64,000 nt of DNA from Igneacidithiobacillus sp041146875 (GCF_041146875.1 NZ_JBFRXP010000004.1:113335-177334), one strand, 5' to 3'. Shown: positions 8,713 to 17,879, counted from the first letter of the stretch. Numbers and translations: made by a program. Notes: generated by a model from the letters alone, not told the origin.

Positions 8713-9779
8713 AGCGAGCCGATGCGTTGCTGTTTCGCGGCATGTTCTTTTACAGCGGCTTAGTGTTGATCGTGCTGCTTGCGATGGTCTTTGTTGCGCA
8801 GCTGATTGCCAAGGCCTCTGGGCCAGGCCATGGACATTGGACGACCGGGCTATTGTTCCGCTATGTCGCCTTGCAAATGCCAGAGACGGCATACACCGTG
8901 ATCCCTTTGGCCTTGCTCATTGGTGCCTTGATCTGGATCGGTATGTTGAATAGCCATTCTGAGATTACGGCCTTGCGTATGGCGGGTTGGTCTCTTGGTC
9001 GTCTACAGCGGCCCCTGCTGGGAGTGGGTCTGCTGGCGGCGCTCTCCATGTTTGTTTTGGGCCAATGGATTGTGCCCTATAGTTCCCTTGCGTCGGAGTT
9101 GCTCTGGGCCAATGCGGGCACCCACAGCTTTCAGGAGCTTGGTAATGGCGGCCTGTGGTTGCGACAGGGACCGATGCTCATCCGTATCCAATTGGTAGGC
9201 AGCAACGGTACCCAGTTACGACAGATACGAATCTATTATCCGCAGGCTGGAATGGTGGGCATCGCAAAACAGGTTGACGCACAGGCTGCTACCTATCAAA
9301 ACGGACACTGGATCTTGCGGGACTTGCGTGAATACCAGTTGGGCGATCACGCAGTACAGATTTCTACCGCTGCGCAACAGAATTGGTCAGTGCATTTGCA
9401 GCCCGAAACACTGCGTAGTTTTGCGCATCACACCCGCACCATGACGCTGCAATCACTATGGCGCAACGATCGCGATTTGCAAGGCGGCGTACTGGCGATG
9501 AACCGCTTTGCATTGGCATTCTGGCAAAGGATTACCTACCCTTGGGTGGGGTTGATCATGATCTGCTTGGTAGTGCCGATGGTCATCCGCAACCCCCGCG
9601 CGGGCGGGGCGTATTATTGGATCGCCGCTGGTTTAGCTCTCGGGATCTCGTTTCACTTCTTGACGCAAATGTCTGGGTTCATCAGTGTCGCTGGCGGCAT
9701 TCCGCCTTCGCTTGCCACCCTGACCCCCATGGCGCTGTATGCCGCGCTGGCCTGGTTTCTCTATAAGCGGCACATCTGA
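8709..9779 (+). CDS. lptG: LPS export ABC transporter permease LptG
   Basis: 356-residue partner of LptF in the LptB2FG complex. It has the same layout: N-terminal membrane helices including LIGALIWIGMLNSHSEITALRMAG (the cytoplasmic coupling-helix region for LptB), a periplasmic domain from about residues 120-255, and C-terminal helices ending in ALYAALAWFLYKR. The ATG at 8709 overlaps the lptF stop by four bases (ATGA), so translation is coupled. The open frame extends far upstream inside lptF, but only the part from 8709 matches the family. Confidence 0.93.
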   Translation: MKRADALLFRGMFFYSGLVLIVLLAMVFVAQLIAKASGPGHGHWTTGLLFRYVALQMPETAYTVIPLALLIGALIWIGMLNSHSEITALRMAGWSLGRLQRPLLGVGLLAALSMFVLGQWIVPYSSLASELLWANAGTHSFQELGNGGLWLRQGPMLIRIQLVGSNGTQLRQIRIYYPQAGMVGIAKQVDAQAATYQNGHWILRDLREYQLGDHAVQISTAAQQNWSVHLQPETLRSFAHHTRTMTLQSLWRNDRDLQGGVLAMNRFALAFWQRITYPWVGLIMICLVVPMVIRNPRAGGAYYWIAAGLALGISFHFLTQMSGFISVAGGIPPSLATLTPMALYAALAWFLYKRHI

Positions 9780-9872
9780 CTGTGAGTTGAGAGTAGAATA
9801 GCGTTGCCCTTGCCTCATTGAGCATTGTTGCAGCAAACTACAAGCTATGATTCGGACTCTTGAGGCACAACC

Positions 9873-11828
9873 GTGAATGAGTCAGCACTAGTTGTAGCGT
9901 TGCAGGAGTTTTCTAACTGGCGCAATGAGTTGGCGGCGCTGGTCGAGCAGATCTCTGCCTTTTCGCATCGCCTCGATTTATTACCGAGCGGTACAATGCT
10001 CCGTTTGGAAATATTGGCGCGAGAAATTCGTGAAGAGCGAGTTGTTATCTCTTTCTATGGTGAGTTTGCGCGGGGAAAGTCTGAGTTAATAAATGCCCTG
10101 TTTTTTTATAACCAGAAATACCGCTTTCTACCATCTGGCGTCGGACAAACAACCATGTGTCCAGTGGAAGTCTGTGCTGCAAGTGACGCCAGTATCGATT
10201 TTTTACCCATGCAGTCAAGTAGCATGCACCGTAATATTCAAGATCTGAAGAAAATGCCGGAACACTGGCAGCGCATGCCGATTGCTCTTGTCGATATGGA
10301 GAAAACGCAAGCCACACTGCGCCAAATTCAGGAGACTCAGTGTGTCCCTCTCGCAGAAGCGCGGCGCTTCGGCCTCTGTCCGCCATTAGATAGCACGCGC
10401 CCCCAACTAACCCATTGCCCTTCCTGTGGCGAAGGCCGAGTAAAAATTTCACGTTGGCGCTACGCATTGTTACGTTTGCCACACCCTTTGTTATCTGCGG
10501 GTTTGGTAGTCATTGATACGCCTGGACTAAACTCTTTGGGTAGCGAGGCTGATTTAGGTTTAGATGCAACCAGAGGTGCAGATGCATCCATCTTTGTTTT
10601 GGCGGCAGACACCGGAGTTACGCAAAGCGATTTGCAAATTTGGGAACAATCACTGGCAATACATAGCCGTCGGCGTCAGTTGGTAGTACTGAACAAATGT
10701 GATCTACTTTACGATGAGATCGAATCGGCGGAGTCGCGCGCGGAGAAGATGTTGGCGCAGCGGAATACCAGCGCCAGTCGATTGCAAGTGAACTTCAACC
10801 AGGTGGTGGCGATTTCTGCTCGTGAGGCATTGATTGGTCGGCTTCGGCAGCAAGAGGATCGGGTTCGTGAGAGTGGCATCGAAGACTTAGAGAATGGTAT
10901 CGGAAACATTCTTATTCCGGAAAAACGTAAAGAGATTGCAAATAGTACAAAATCTATTCTGCAAAGGGTGATAATTGATCAGCGTTTTGTTTTGGAAGAG
11001 CAGCTTCAATCGGTTGGCGCGGATATGGAGAGCATGCGTAGATTAGAAGCGCAAGCAGGAGATCAAGTGCTTTCCCTGATTGATAGGCAAAGAAAAATCA
11101 TTGATAATCTTGCATTAGACAGAGATCAATTTTTTCGTCTGCAAGGTGATTTAAATGCGCAGGAAAAGCGCCAACTATTGGATCCTCTCTCCCTGGAGGG
11201 GCTTGACGAGCTTGTAGAGCGTGCAAAAAATGACATGCTTGCTGTGTGGACGACGTTCGGTATTTATGAGAGCTTTGGAAAGTTTTTTGCCGATACGATC
11301 TCCGGGTTCGACGAAGCGCTCGCGCGTGCAAACAGGCTGTCAGATAAAATGATGAGTTCCTATAGAGCGTTAGAGCAGGTTTATGCGCTTCCTAAACTGG
11401 ATACTTTGCCCTATATTCTGTTGCCAAGAAGAGCTGAGCTTCTCGCTTTGTCTGATTATTACGAACGTTTTGGAAAACGCCTGGAAATTGCTGCCTACCC
11501 TCAGGGTGTTGTGGTTCGTAAGGCCTTTTTCAATTTAGCGAAACAGGTCCGTAACTTCGTTCTCGAAACTCGGCGCGATCTGTTGGGTTGGGTCGAGGAA
11601 ACTTTTGACCTGATGAATGCTCATCTACAGCGCTGCAGTGCTCAGGCGCAGGAAAAATTGATTGCCCTCACCGCTATCGCGGAGTCGTCGGCCAGCATTC
11701 AGCAAAGAATTGAAGACCTGCGTTTGCGAGAGGCCCGCATCAATTATGAAATGGATGAATTGGCCTCTCTGCAGAATGAGCTTGATCAGTACTTTCAATC
11801 CATTCCAGACATTCCAGGTGCTGCGTGA
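9873..11828 (+). CDS. Dynamin-like large GTPase with a cysteine-rich insert
   Basis: 651 residues. G1 is GEFARGKS (63-70), G2 is probably the Thr pair at 93-94, G3 is DTPG (215-218) and G4 is NKCD (274-277), the set seen in bacterial dynamin-like proteins. The C-terminal half (about 340-640) is largely helical, with coiled-coil stretches near 330-400 and at the end. Between G2 and G3 is an unusual insert with CPSC at 182-185 plus cysteines near 157 and 169, possibly a zinc site. No membrane helix is obvious. The GTG start has GAGG upstream. The DNA looks more AT-rich than its neighbours, which may mark transfer. The substrate is unknown; membrane remodelling is a family inference. Confidence 0.82.
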   Translation: MNESALVVALQEFSNWRNELAALVEQISAFSHRLDLLPSGTMLRLEILAREIREERVVISFYGEFARGKSELINALFFYNQKYRFLPSGVGQTTMCPVEVCAASDASIDFLPMQSSSMHRNIQDLKKMPEHWQRMPIALVDMEKTQATLRQIQETQCVPLAEARRFGLCPPLDSTRPQLTHCPSCGEGRVKISRWRYALLRLPHPLLSAGLVVIDTPGLNSLGSEADLGLDATRGADASIFVLAADTGVTQSDLQIWEQSLAIHSRRRQLVVLNKCDLLYDEIESAESRAEKMLAQRNTSASRLQVNFNQVVAISAREALIGRLRQQEDRVRESGIEDLENGIGNILIPEKRKEIANSTKSILQRVIIDQRFVLEEQLQSVGADMESMRRLEAQAGDQVLSLIDRQRKIIDNLALDRDQFFRLQGDLNAQEKRQLLDPLSLEGLDELVERAKNDMLAVWTTFGIYESFGKFFADTISGFDEALARANRLSDKMMSSYRALEQVYALPKLDTLPYILLPRRAELLALSDYYERFGKRLEIAAYPQGVVVRKAFFNLAKQVRNFVLETRRDLLGWVEETFDLMNAHLQRCSAQAQEKLIALTAIAESSASIQQRIEDLRLREARINYEMDELASLQNELDQYFQSIPDIPGAA

Positions 11829-11859
11829 TGATCTGTTTCTCTGCCGATCATGATTTTTT
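11828..11859 (+). terminator. Possible terminator after the dynamin-like gene
   Basis: ATGATC at 11828-11833 pairs with GATCAT at 11846-11851 and is followed by six T at 11854-11859. The stem is short and overlaps the 3' end of the convergent gene, so this is a weak candidate. Confidence 0.35.
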
Positions 11860-12183
11860 CTGTCTCAGTGTATCTTCATCAAATGCCCGATCCAGGTTTT
11901 GCGACAACTGCAATACCTGACGGAAAAGTTGCGGGTCGGCATCATCCGCTTGGCTGCGTAGCCGTAGCTGCGCCAAACCGGAAAAACTATCCGCTCGGGT
12001 TACTTCCGATGCGACGCTAGTGCATTTGTTGCTCTTGTAGGTACTCGCCAGTACTTCGCTGGCAAGCGGGTCGTGCAGAGTTCCAGCTTCTGCTGCGCGC
12101 ACAGCGCTAGCCACATCCTGGCCGTGGAGCAGGGAAAAATTCACATGGCTCTCCAGAAATTCGATTAGTTCGGCATAGGTCAT
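11848..12183 (-). CDS. Hypothetical protein, 111 residues
   Basis: I do not recognise this protein. It begins MTYAELIEFL and is predicted mostly helical, with a Ser/Thr-rich middle (CTSVASEVTRAD) and a charged tail. There is no signal peptide or membrane segment. The ATG at 12183 has an AGGAG site upstream. It starts 13 bases after the GST-like gene, so both are probably in one transcript. The frame is open much further upstream inside the GST-like gene, but that extension is the shadow of the real gene there. Confidence 0.65.
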   Translation of the reverse strand: MTYAELIEFLESHVNFSLLHGQDVASAVRAAEAGTLHDPLASEVLASTYKSNKCTSVASEVTRADSFSGLAQLRLRSQADDADPQLFRQVLQLSQNLDRAFDEDTLRQKKS

Positions 12184-12196
12184 CGGTACACTCCTG

Positions 12197-12880
12197 CTAG
12201 TTGGGGCGCATGCCACTGTTGAGAGATACCCGACAGCTCTCGGCAACGCGCTGAAAATAATACTGTAGATCCAAGGGAAGGGTAACGCCGTCGAGTAGGC
12301 GGAGAAGCTGGAAATCGGCACAGAGAACCAGATCAATGAGCGACAGGCGGCCCAGGTAGAAACGCTGTTTAGCCAACAAGTTGGCCAATGTGCTGAGACG
12401 CCCGCGTTGGGCAAGCTGTTGGTAGCCGCCATAACGGTCGTTGGCCAGGGCTTCCAGGCTCTGGGCAAAACGGCGCTCAGATTCCTGGCGAAAGTATTGC
12501 AGATCTTCCGGGTCATCAGAGATTTCGGAAAACGCAGGTTGCACCGGCACCAGCAGGCGTTGTAGCAACGAATCAAGGCCTTGTCGCCACTGGCAGAATG
12601 CCTGCCAATCGTCTGTGGTGATAATGCCAGCGTATAGAGATTCTCCGCCCAGCATTGCATCCAGCTCGGGGAGGTCGCTCAACTCCCCACCCCAGTTGCG
12701 GTCAGCGGTTTGCAAAATGGGCAGTCGTGCATGTCCCAAATCAAACGCGGTCTCCAGATCTTGCAGTGGCCGAGCTTCTTGCCGGTAGTCGAGTGCCTTG
12801 GCGCCAAGGAGCAGACGTAGACGCAGTGCCTGGGGATCGGACCAGTGAAAATACAAAATCGGCTCAAACAAGCTCGACAC
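12197..12880 (-). CDS. Glutathione S-transferase-like protein
   Basis: 227 residues with a thioredoxin-like N-terminal half (EPILYFHWSDPQALRLRLLLGAK, then ARLPILQTAD, matching the cis-Pro segment). The helical C-terminal half contains RFYLGRLSLIDLVLCADFQLLRLL, which resembles the GST core helix with its N-capping Ser/Asp. Catalytic identity cannot be set: there is no clear catalytic Cys, and the candidate Tyr/Ser is uncertain. Similar proteins include SspA-type regulators as well as true transferases. It overlaps the EVE gene by 17 bases. Confidence 0.7.
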   Translation of the reverse strand: MSSLFEPILYFHWSDPQALRLRLLLGAKALDYRQEARPLQDLETAFDLGHARLPILQTADRNWGGELSDLPELDAMLGGESLYAGIITTDDWQAFCQWRQGLDSLLQRLLVPVQPAFSEISDDPEDLQYFRQESERRFAQSLEALANDRYGGYQQLAQRGRLSTLANLLAKQRFYLGRLSLIDLVLCADFQLLRLLDGVTLPLDLQYYFQRVAESCRVSLNSGMRPN

Positions 12881-13322
12881 GCTCCAATACAGCGGTCCAC
12901 TGTGCCTCGGTAATAGGCAAAATAGACAGGCGGTTGCCCTTACGTATCAGTGGGCTGTCAGAAAATACCGACATCCGGCGCAATTCGTCCAGGGAGACTA
13001 CCGAAGTAAGGCGTCCGCGAAAACCGACATCCACTAGATCCCAACGGGGAGTCTCCGCTTTGGAATTTGGGTCGTAATACTTGCAACTCGAATCAAACTG
13101 CGTGGGATCGGGATGCGCGGAGGTCCGCACATCGGCTACCCCCACGATTCCCGGAATCAGGACGCGAGAGTGGTAAATAAAAACACCATCTCCGGGGGTC
13201 ATTGAACGCATAAAATTGCGTGCCTGATAATTGCGAATTCCATCCCAGGGCTCTTGGCCGCGCTCGGCTAGATCATCAAGAGAAAAGGCCTCTGGTTCGG
13301 TTTTCATCAACCAATAGGCCAT
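12864..13322 (-). CDS. EVE domain protein (PUA-like fold)
   Basis: 152 residues that are almost entirely an EVE domain, related to PUA and YTH folds that bind modified bases in RNA or DNA. Diagnostic parts are the N-terminal WLMKTEPEAFSLDDL, WDGIRNYQARNFMR, GDGVFIYHS and PRWDLVDVGF. The closest well-known relatives are thymocyte nuclear protein 1-type proteins. The ATG has GGAGG eight bases upstream. It lies three bases after cyaY. The ligand is unknown. Confidence 0.88.
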   Translation of the reverse strand: MAYWLMKTEPEAFSLDDLAERGQEPWDGIRNYQARNFMRSMTPGDGVFIYHSRVLIPGIVGVADVRTSAHPDPTQFDSSCKYYDPNSKAETPRWDLVDVGFRGRLTSVVSLDELRRMSVFSDSPLIRKGNRLSILPITEAQWTAVLERVELV

Positions 13323-13325
13323 CGA

Positions 13326-13643
13326 TTATGCCTCCAATTCGATGGTCTGCCCCAGACGCCGCTGCAGAATTTTGCCCAAATATGCCGGCAAAGTCTGACC
13401 CGAGCGGGCATCCACCCAAGCGCCGCTGGCATCTTGATCAAAACGTGCCGGCCCGTCGCTGCAGGCTAGCCAGATCTGTTCAACCACTGCTTGCCGATTG
13501 AGGATGATTTCGCTGTCATCAGGCAAACGCAGGGAGAGTACGCTGTCGATGAGATCGGCTTCGACATCTGGAGCCTGGGCTTCGATCTGGTCGAGCAGCC
13601 CCTGTAAACACTCTTCCACTGCTGCGGCAAAACTCTGCGTCAT
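13326..13643 (-). CDS. cyaY: Iron donor protein CyaY (bacterial frataxin)
   Basis: 105-residue frataxin. It binds iron on an acidic first helix and modulates IscS during Fe-S cluster assembly. The first helix is rich in Glu/Asp (EECLQGLLDQIEAQAPDVEAD). The beta sheet contains NRQAVVEQIWLA and the typical tail GQTLPAYLGKIL. The ATG at 13643 has GAGGAG upstream. It lies 12 bases after recQ. In an iron-rich acidic habitat an iron chaperone would be useful, but that is inference. Confidence 0.9.
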   Translation of the reverse strand: MTQSFAAAVEECLQGLLDQIEAQAPDVEADLIDSVLSLRLPDDSEIILNRQAVVEQIWLACSDGPARFDQDASGAWVDARSGQTLPAYLGKILQRRLGQTIELEA

Positions 13644-13655
13644 CCGTTGTCTCCT

Positions 13656-15233
13656 CTATTGGCGCCATGATCGCTTTCTCGGCTCTGCGGGGCAAGTGCT
13701 TGCTGCTATCGAGCGCAACCAGATACGCTGCTCCTTGCGCAAGATAGCGCGGCTGCTGCCATGTAGCATGAGCCCGCTTCCCTCTGGCTGGGGCTGTAGG
13801 TGGCCGCGGGCAAGGAGGTGGCGGAAGACCTGCTGCCAGTCCCGAGCCGGCAAGCGCCGCCCAATGCCAAAGACCTGCAGGCGATGATGTTGTGCCTGGC
13901 GTACACGCGGCGTGTCGCGGCCGATGAGGATGTCGATAAGGTGTTGCACGCCGCAGCGCTGGCCACTGCGGTAGGCTGCGGAAAGGGCCATTTGCGCGGC
14001 TTCGCTGGCATCCCAGAGTGGCGGTGGTTGTAGGCAATTGTCGCAGTTGCCGCAAGGTTTACTGAGGGTTTCGCCAAAATAGCCGAGGAGCTTCTGCCGG
14101 CGGCAGCCGACTTCTTCCGTTAGATCGAGCATGGCCTGCAGTCGTTCTTCCTCGACGCGCTGTTGTTCGCTGCTGGCGCCGGATTGTTGAATCATCTGTC
14201 GCAACCAGAGGAGGTCTTGCAGGCCATAGTGCAACCACGCCTCCGCCGACTTACCGTCGCGTCCGGCGCGACCCGTCTCCTGATAATAGGCCTCAATACT
14301 CTTTGGTAGATTGAGATGGGCGACAAAACGTACATCGGGCTTGTCGATGCCCATTCCAAACGCAATGGTGGCGACCATGATCTGCGTTTTGCCGTTGAGG
14401 AAGTCCCTCTGGTGGACGCTGCGCTGCCCGGCAGGAAGACCCGCATGATAGGGCTGCGCGCGATACCCCAAACTCTGCAGCCAGCTAGCGGTTTCCTCGA
14501 CCTTGCGGCGCGACAGACAATAGATGATTCCGGCGCCACGGCGACCGCGTAGGAACTCCTGCAAGGCTTCGCGCCCATTGCCTCCTTGTTGCATCTGGTA
14601 GCGAATGTTGGGGCGGTCGAAGGACTGCACGAAGACTTCGGCATCACCCAGCGCGAGAGATTCTTGAATTTCCGCACGACTGGACAGATCGGCGGTGGCG
14701 GTGAGGGCAATGCGCGGCACCTTGGGGAAGAGGGCGCGTAAGCGGCCAAGTTGACGATATTCTGGGCGAAAATGATGCCCCCATTGGGCTACACAGTGGG
14801 CTTCATCGATGGCAAAGAGGCTGATGCGCAGCTCCCGCAACAGGCGCAACATACGTTCTTGCAGCAGACGCTCGGGGGCACAGTAGAGGATCCGCAGTTC
14901 TCCCGCCCGCAAGGTATTTTCAAGGTCGTCTTGTTCCACTATCCCGGAATGCAGGGCGGCCGCGGCGATACCCCGCTGGCGCAGGGCCTGAATTTGATCT
15001 TCCATCAAGGCGATGAGCGGTGAGATGACGACTGCGGTGCCCGGCAGCGCCAGGGCAGGGATTTGGTAGCAGAGAGACTTGCCGCCCCCGGTGGGCATCA
15101 GCACCAGGGCGTCGCCACCGCCGAGCAGCCGCGCAATGATGGCGTCCTGTGGCGGACGGAATTCTGCGTAGCCAAAGACCTCTCGGAGAATTCGCCGCGC
15201 TTGCGCCAGCTCAGGGGATGAAGCGTGTGTCAT
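13656..15233 (-). CDS. recQ: ATP-dependent DNA helicase RecQ, without HRDC domain
   Basis: 525 residues. It is a superfamily 2 3'-5' helicase of recombination and repair. Motif 0/I reads FRPPQDAII and MPTGGGKSLCYQIP; motif II is DEAH (FAIDEAHCVAQWGH). The C-terminal helicase half has QETGRAGRDG. A RecQ zinc site follows (CRRQKLLGYFGE and CGNCDNC), then a winged-helix region ending near GLMLHGSSRA. The protein stops shortly after this, so the HRDC domain of the ~610-residue enterobacterial protein is missing. The ATG at 15233 is inside the preceding membrane protein gene (23-base overlap). Confidence 0.93.
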   Translation of the reverse strand: MTHASSPELAQARRILREVFGYAEFRPPQDAIIARLLGGGDALVLMPTGGGKSLCYQIPALALPGTAVVISPLIALMEDQIQALRQRGIAAAALHSGIVEQDDLENTLRAGELRILYCAPERLLQERMLRLLRELRISLFAIDEAHCVAQWGHHFRPEYRQLGRLRALFPKVPRIALTATADLSSRAEIQESLALGDAEVFVQSFDRPNIRYQMQQGGNGREALQEFLRGRRGAGIIYCLSRRKVEETASWLQSLGYRAQPYHAGLPAGQRSVHQRDFLNGKTQIMVATIAFGMGIDKPDVRFVAHLNLPKSIEAYYQETGRAGRDGKSAEAWLHYGLQDLLWLRQMIQQSGASSEQQRVEEERLQAMLDLTEEVGCRRQKLLGYFGETLSKPCGNCDNCLQPPPLWDASEAAQMALSAAYRSGQRCGVQHLIDILIGRDTPRVRQAQHHRLQVFGIGRRLPARDWQQVFRHLLARGHLQPQPEGSGLMLHGSSRAILRKEQRIWLRSIAASTCPAEPRKRSWRQ

Positions 15234-16029
15234 CTGCAACGCGGACGAGATTGGCAGCGGCTAACAGGGTACAACTGCTCGCCCAAATGAGTGCAGGGAA
15301 GAGAAGTGCCAAGAAAATGAGGGTAAGTATGCCGGTAAAAGCTGGACTATGGGTGGCATTTCCAGCACTGATCAGAGCAGCGGCTGCGGCGAAAATGCTG
15401 ACAAGGAGGAAAGCGATAGCAGCCAATACCAGCCCTACCAAGAGTGGGAAAAACAGCCAGCCCAGCCGATCGCCAAGCAAGCGTGTGGCACTGTGCAAAG
15501 AGTCGCGCGCGCTCATGCCGTAGGCTGCGTACAGTGCATACGCATACTGAAAAAAGGTGCCGATGAAATAGGAAATGACGATGGTGAGCCAAAAACTAGG
15601 GCTTTGTAGGATCGCCAGGGCTGCAGCGGGGTCTGTATGACCTTGCAGCGCGAGATAGCCAGAGGACTGCAGTAAAAGAACGTTGATAATGGCGGGTGGC
15701 AGGGCCAGGAGCCATGCTTCGCGCTCGCGCAGGCTCCAAAAGGGCGCTAGTGCCTCATAAGGGCGGCTAGTGCTAGCCAGGGCGATGGCGCGAAAAAAGC
15801 CAATCAGTAAGACGTTAGTCCAAAGACTTTCCAATATCGTCCAGAGCAAACGCAAAGTGGCAATCTGCTCTGTGGCAACACTGAGGAGGGCAAAACCGAA
15901 TACGGCGACCAGAGCGAGGAGCAGCAAATTCAGTGCAAGACGCCAGAAATGGGTACGCAGGATCTGCCCGGCACCGGAAAATACCTGGCCGACACTTAGG
16001 CGGGCGGCACTGTAGAGAGGTTCAGGCAT
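15211..16029 (-). CDS. Multi-pass inner-membrane protein of unknown function
   Basis: 272 residues with about five to six hydrophobic segments, for example LALNLLLLALVAVFGFALL near the start and LIFLALLFPALIWASSCTLL at the end. The N-terminal SVGQVFSGAGQILRTHFWRL is a cytoplasmic lead-in seen in proteins with glycerophosphoryl diester phosphodiesterase-type or BPSS1780-like membrane domains, but I cannot assign a family. The ATG at 16029 overlaps the apaH stop by 8 bases. The 3' end overlaps recQ. Confidence 0.75.
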   Translation of the reverse strand: MPEPLYSAARLSVGQVFSGAGQILRTHFWRLALNLLLLALVAVFGFALLSVATEQIATLRLLWTILESLWTNVLLIGFFRAIALASTSRPYEALAPFWSLREREAWLLALPPAIINVLLLQSSGYLALQGHTDPAAALAILQSPSFWLTIVISYFIGTFFQYAYALYAAYGMSARDSLHSATRLLGDRLGWLFFPLLVGLVLAAIAFLLVSIFAAAAALISAGNATHSPAFTGILTLIFLALLFPALIWASSCTLLAAANLVRVADDTRFIP

Positions 16030-16903
16030 GGGGGAGGCGCTCCAGTTTCTTGCTTGCTGATGGGGTTGCAACCCCGGAAAAGCCGTCACAGTTGACCTGC
16101 ACTATGGCGGCAGGAGTCTGATCGATGCGTGCCGCAGTGAGTTGGCGCCCCCAAACGCAGCCGCTATCCAGGGCGAGTAGGCGGTCATTGACCAGTAAAC
16201 CTTGGGTGGCCCAGTGACCGCAAACAAGTGCACCCTCCTTCTGCCGGGCAAAAAAGCGCTGATGCCAGGGGAGATAACTGGCATCCGGGGCATCATTCGT
16301 CCATGCGTAGAGGCCGTCATCCCGCACCCAGCGCGCGCGCGTAAAGACTGCGACACGAAAGCGCTGGGCGTCTTCTTCGTTGCGGCAGTCGCGCCAGCGC
16401 TGGGGTGCCTCACTTTCCCACAGACGCCGCAGGAAACGCTTCCAGTTCTTACCGCGCAGGGCGCGCTGTATCTCTTCTGCATGCCCATCCGCATCGGCCA
16501 GGTTCCACTCGGCATCCAGGGCGGCGTGGACCATGCTCCAGGGCAGTTGTCCATCGCGATAAAAGAACGGCTGTTCGCGCAGCCAATGGAAGTAGTCATT
16601 GGCCTTGCTGTCAGCAAGGAGTGCAGCCAGGGTATCGCTCTTCTTGGCCTTGGCCACTGCGGCCCAGCGGCTGATGGCATACAGGTCATGGTTGCCGAGG
16701 ACCAAACGAATTCTGTCCTGTTGTTCATAGGCCCAGGCGAGGGTCGCGTGGCTCTGCGGGCCGCGGTTGATCAGGTCGCCGGCAAACCATAAAGAATGAT
16801 AGGGCTCTACGCGAGACAACAGCTCTCCGAGCGCAGTAAAACATCCCTGCACATCGCCAATTGCATAGGTCCCAGCCTGCTCGCTGGCAAAATCGCTACT
16901 CAA
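16022..16903 (-). CDS. apaH: Bis(5'-nucleosyl)-tetraphosphatase, symmetrical
   Basis: 293 residues. It hydrolyses Ap4A to two ADP and can remove Np4 caps from RNA in the enterobacterial system. The calcineurin-type metallophosphatase motifs are in place: YAIGDVQGC (GDxxG), FAGDLINRGP (GDxxxRG) and LGNHDLYAI (GNHD). The later VCGHWATQGL and ALDSGCVWG supply the remaining metal-site histidine and the family's GCVWG end. The ATG overlaps the upstream DsrE-like gene by four bases. Confidence 0.94.
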   Translation of the reverse strand: MSSDFASEQAGTYAIGDVQGCFTALGELLSRVEPYHSLWFAGDLINRGPQSHATLAWAYEQQDRIRLVLGNHDLYAISRWAAVAKAKKSDTLAALLADSKANDYFHWLREQPFFYRDGQLPWSMVHAALDAEWNLADADGHAEEIQRALRGKNWKRFLRRLWESEAPQRWRDCRNEEDAQRFRVAVFTRARWVRDDGLYAWTNDAPDASYLPWHQRFFARQKEGALVCGHWATQGLLVNDRLLALDSGCVWGRQLTAARIDQTPAAIVQVNCDGFSGVATPSASKKLERLPHA

Positions 16904-17232
16904 AAACTGATCACCTGATCGCTGGTTTTCATGCTGCGGACAAGAGTCGCCATATTGCCAATCTTTACGCCAGGGAGGAAGGGGTCGGTGTTGTCACTGG
17001 GGAGGGCAACGGCATGGAGTTCACCGCCAAGCTCTTTGATTTCTTCGAGCAAATCGTGATGAGCCGGGTGCGAAATACAAGCCTCTTTACGCAGAACGGC
17101 AACCGCCTCCTCCAAAAAGAAAACTTTGACTTCAATGTCATCTGCAAGCGCGGCGATGGCAGTGCGCAGGGCATGAAGCACGGGAGCGCCTTCACTACCT
17201 GCGGCAGCGCGGATTAAAACCGTCCAATGCAT
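16900..17232 (-). CDS. DsrE-fold protein, 110 residues
   Basis: A small alpha/beta protein with a DsrE/DsrF-like pattern: HWTVLIRAAAGSEGAP strand-loop-helix, then a strand with VKVFFLEEAVAVLRKE, a mid-region with HDLLEEIKELGGELHAV and a C-terminal helix. DsrE-type proteins carry sulfur as persulfide or trisulfide. This one has a single Cys (EACISH), not in the usual position, so sulfur transfer is uncertain. The ATG at 17232 is chosen because family similarity begins there; the frame is open for another 59 codons. It is coupled to apaH by a four-base overlap. Confidence 0.65.
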   Translation of the reverse strand: MHWTVLIRAAAGSEGAPVLHALRTAIAALADDIEVKVFFLEEAVAVLRKEACISHPAHHDLLEEIKELGGELHAVALPSDNTDPFLPGVKIGNMATLVRSMKTSDQVISF

Positions 17233-17414
17233 GGTGTCGTCTCGTTGCATCGCTGCGATTCTCCATCTCGAGGTGGACGACGAACTGATTGCGTTGCCAC
17301 GCCATTTCTTTGAGTGTAGCAGAGATTCTGCAGGCGTATGGGCGGCGTGGCGATTTTCCGCCAAGATGGGTACACTTGCTGCAATTTTTATCGCAATCAC
17401 AAAGGGCAATACGC

Positions 17415-17873
17415 ATGGTAGATATGGCAGAGCAAGAACCGATTTTCATGATCGAGCGGATTTACATCAAAGATCTCTCCTTCGAATCACCCAATGCACC
17501 GCAAAGCTTTACGCTGGCCGAGGCCCCTTCCGTGGACGTCGGCTTGAACACGGAAACCCATGAAGTACCAGGGTCACCTGATTTGATTGAGGTGGTATTG
17601 ACGGTGACGGTCAATGCCAAGAGTTCCGACAGTACGTATTTTGCCGTAGAAGTTCAGCAAGGCGGGCTTTTCCGCTTGCAGAATATTCCCGCGGAGCATC
17701 AGCCGGTGCTTCTGGCAGTGCATTGTCCTACCATTCTCTTCCCCTATGCGCGCGAGGCAGTGGCAGACTTGGTCGGGCGCGGCGGTTTCCAGCCCCTGCA
17801 TCTGCATCCGGTGAACTTCGAGGCGCTCTATCAGCAGGCGCAACTTGAGCAAACCCAGCACACCACTCAGTAA
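17415..17873 (+). CDS. secB: Protein-export chaperone SecB
   Basis: 152-residue tetrameric chaperone that holds preproteins unfolded and hands them to SecA. The family pattern is clear: FMIERIYIKDLSFESPNAP at the N-terminus, then VVLTVTVNAKS, FAVEVQQGGLF, CPTILFPYAREAVADLV and GGFQPLHLHPVNFEALY. The ATG at 17415 has AAAGGG about eight bases upstream; an in-frame ATG at 17424 has no comparable site. It is followed by gpsA after six bases, a common secB-gpsA pairing. The 182-base gap upstream, facing the DsrE-like gene, holds only weak promoter-like sequence (TACACT at 17371-17376). Confidence 0.95.
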   Translation: MVDMAEQEPIFMIERIYIKDLSFESPNAPQSFTLAEAPSVDVGLNTETHEVPGSPDLIEVVLTVTVNAKSSDSTYFAVEVQQGGLFRLQNIPAEHQPVLLAVHCPTILFPYAREAVADLVGRGGFQPLHLHPVNFEALYQQAQLEQTQHTTQ

Positions 17874-17879
17874 GAAGAG

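Noticed and set aside
17371..17376. secB promoter (-10 TACACT)
   Set aside because: No acceptable -35 at 16-18 bases, so it is mentioned only with secB.
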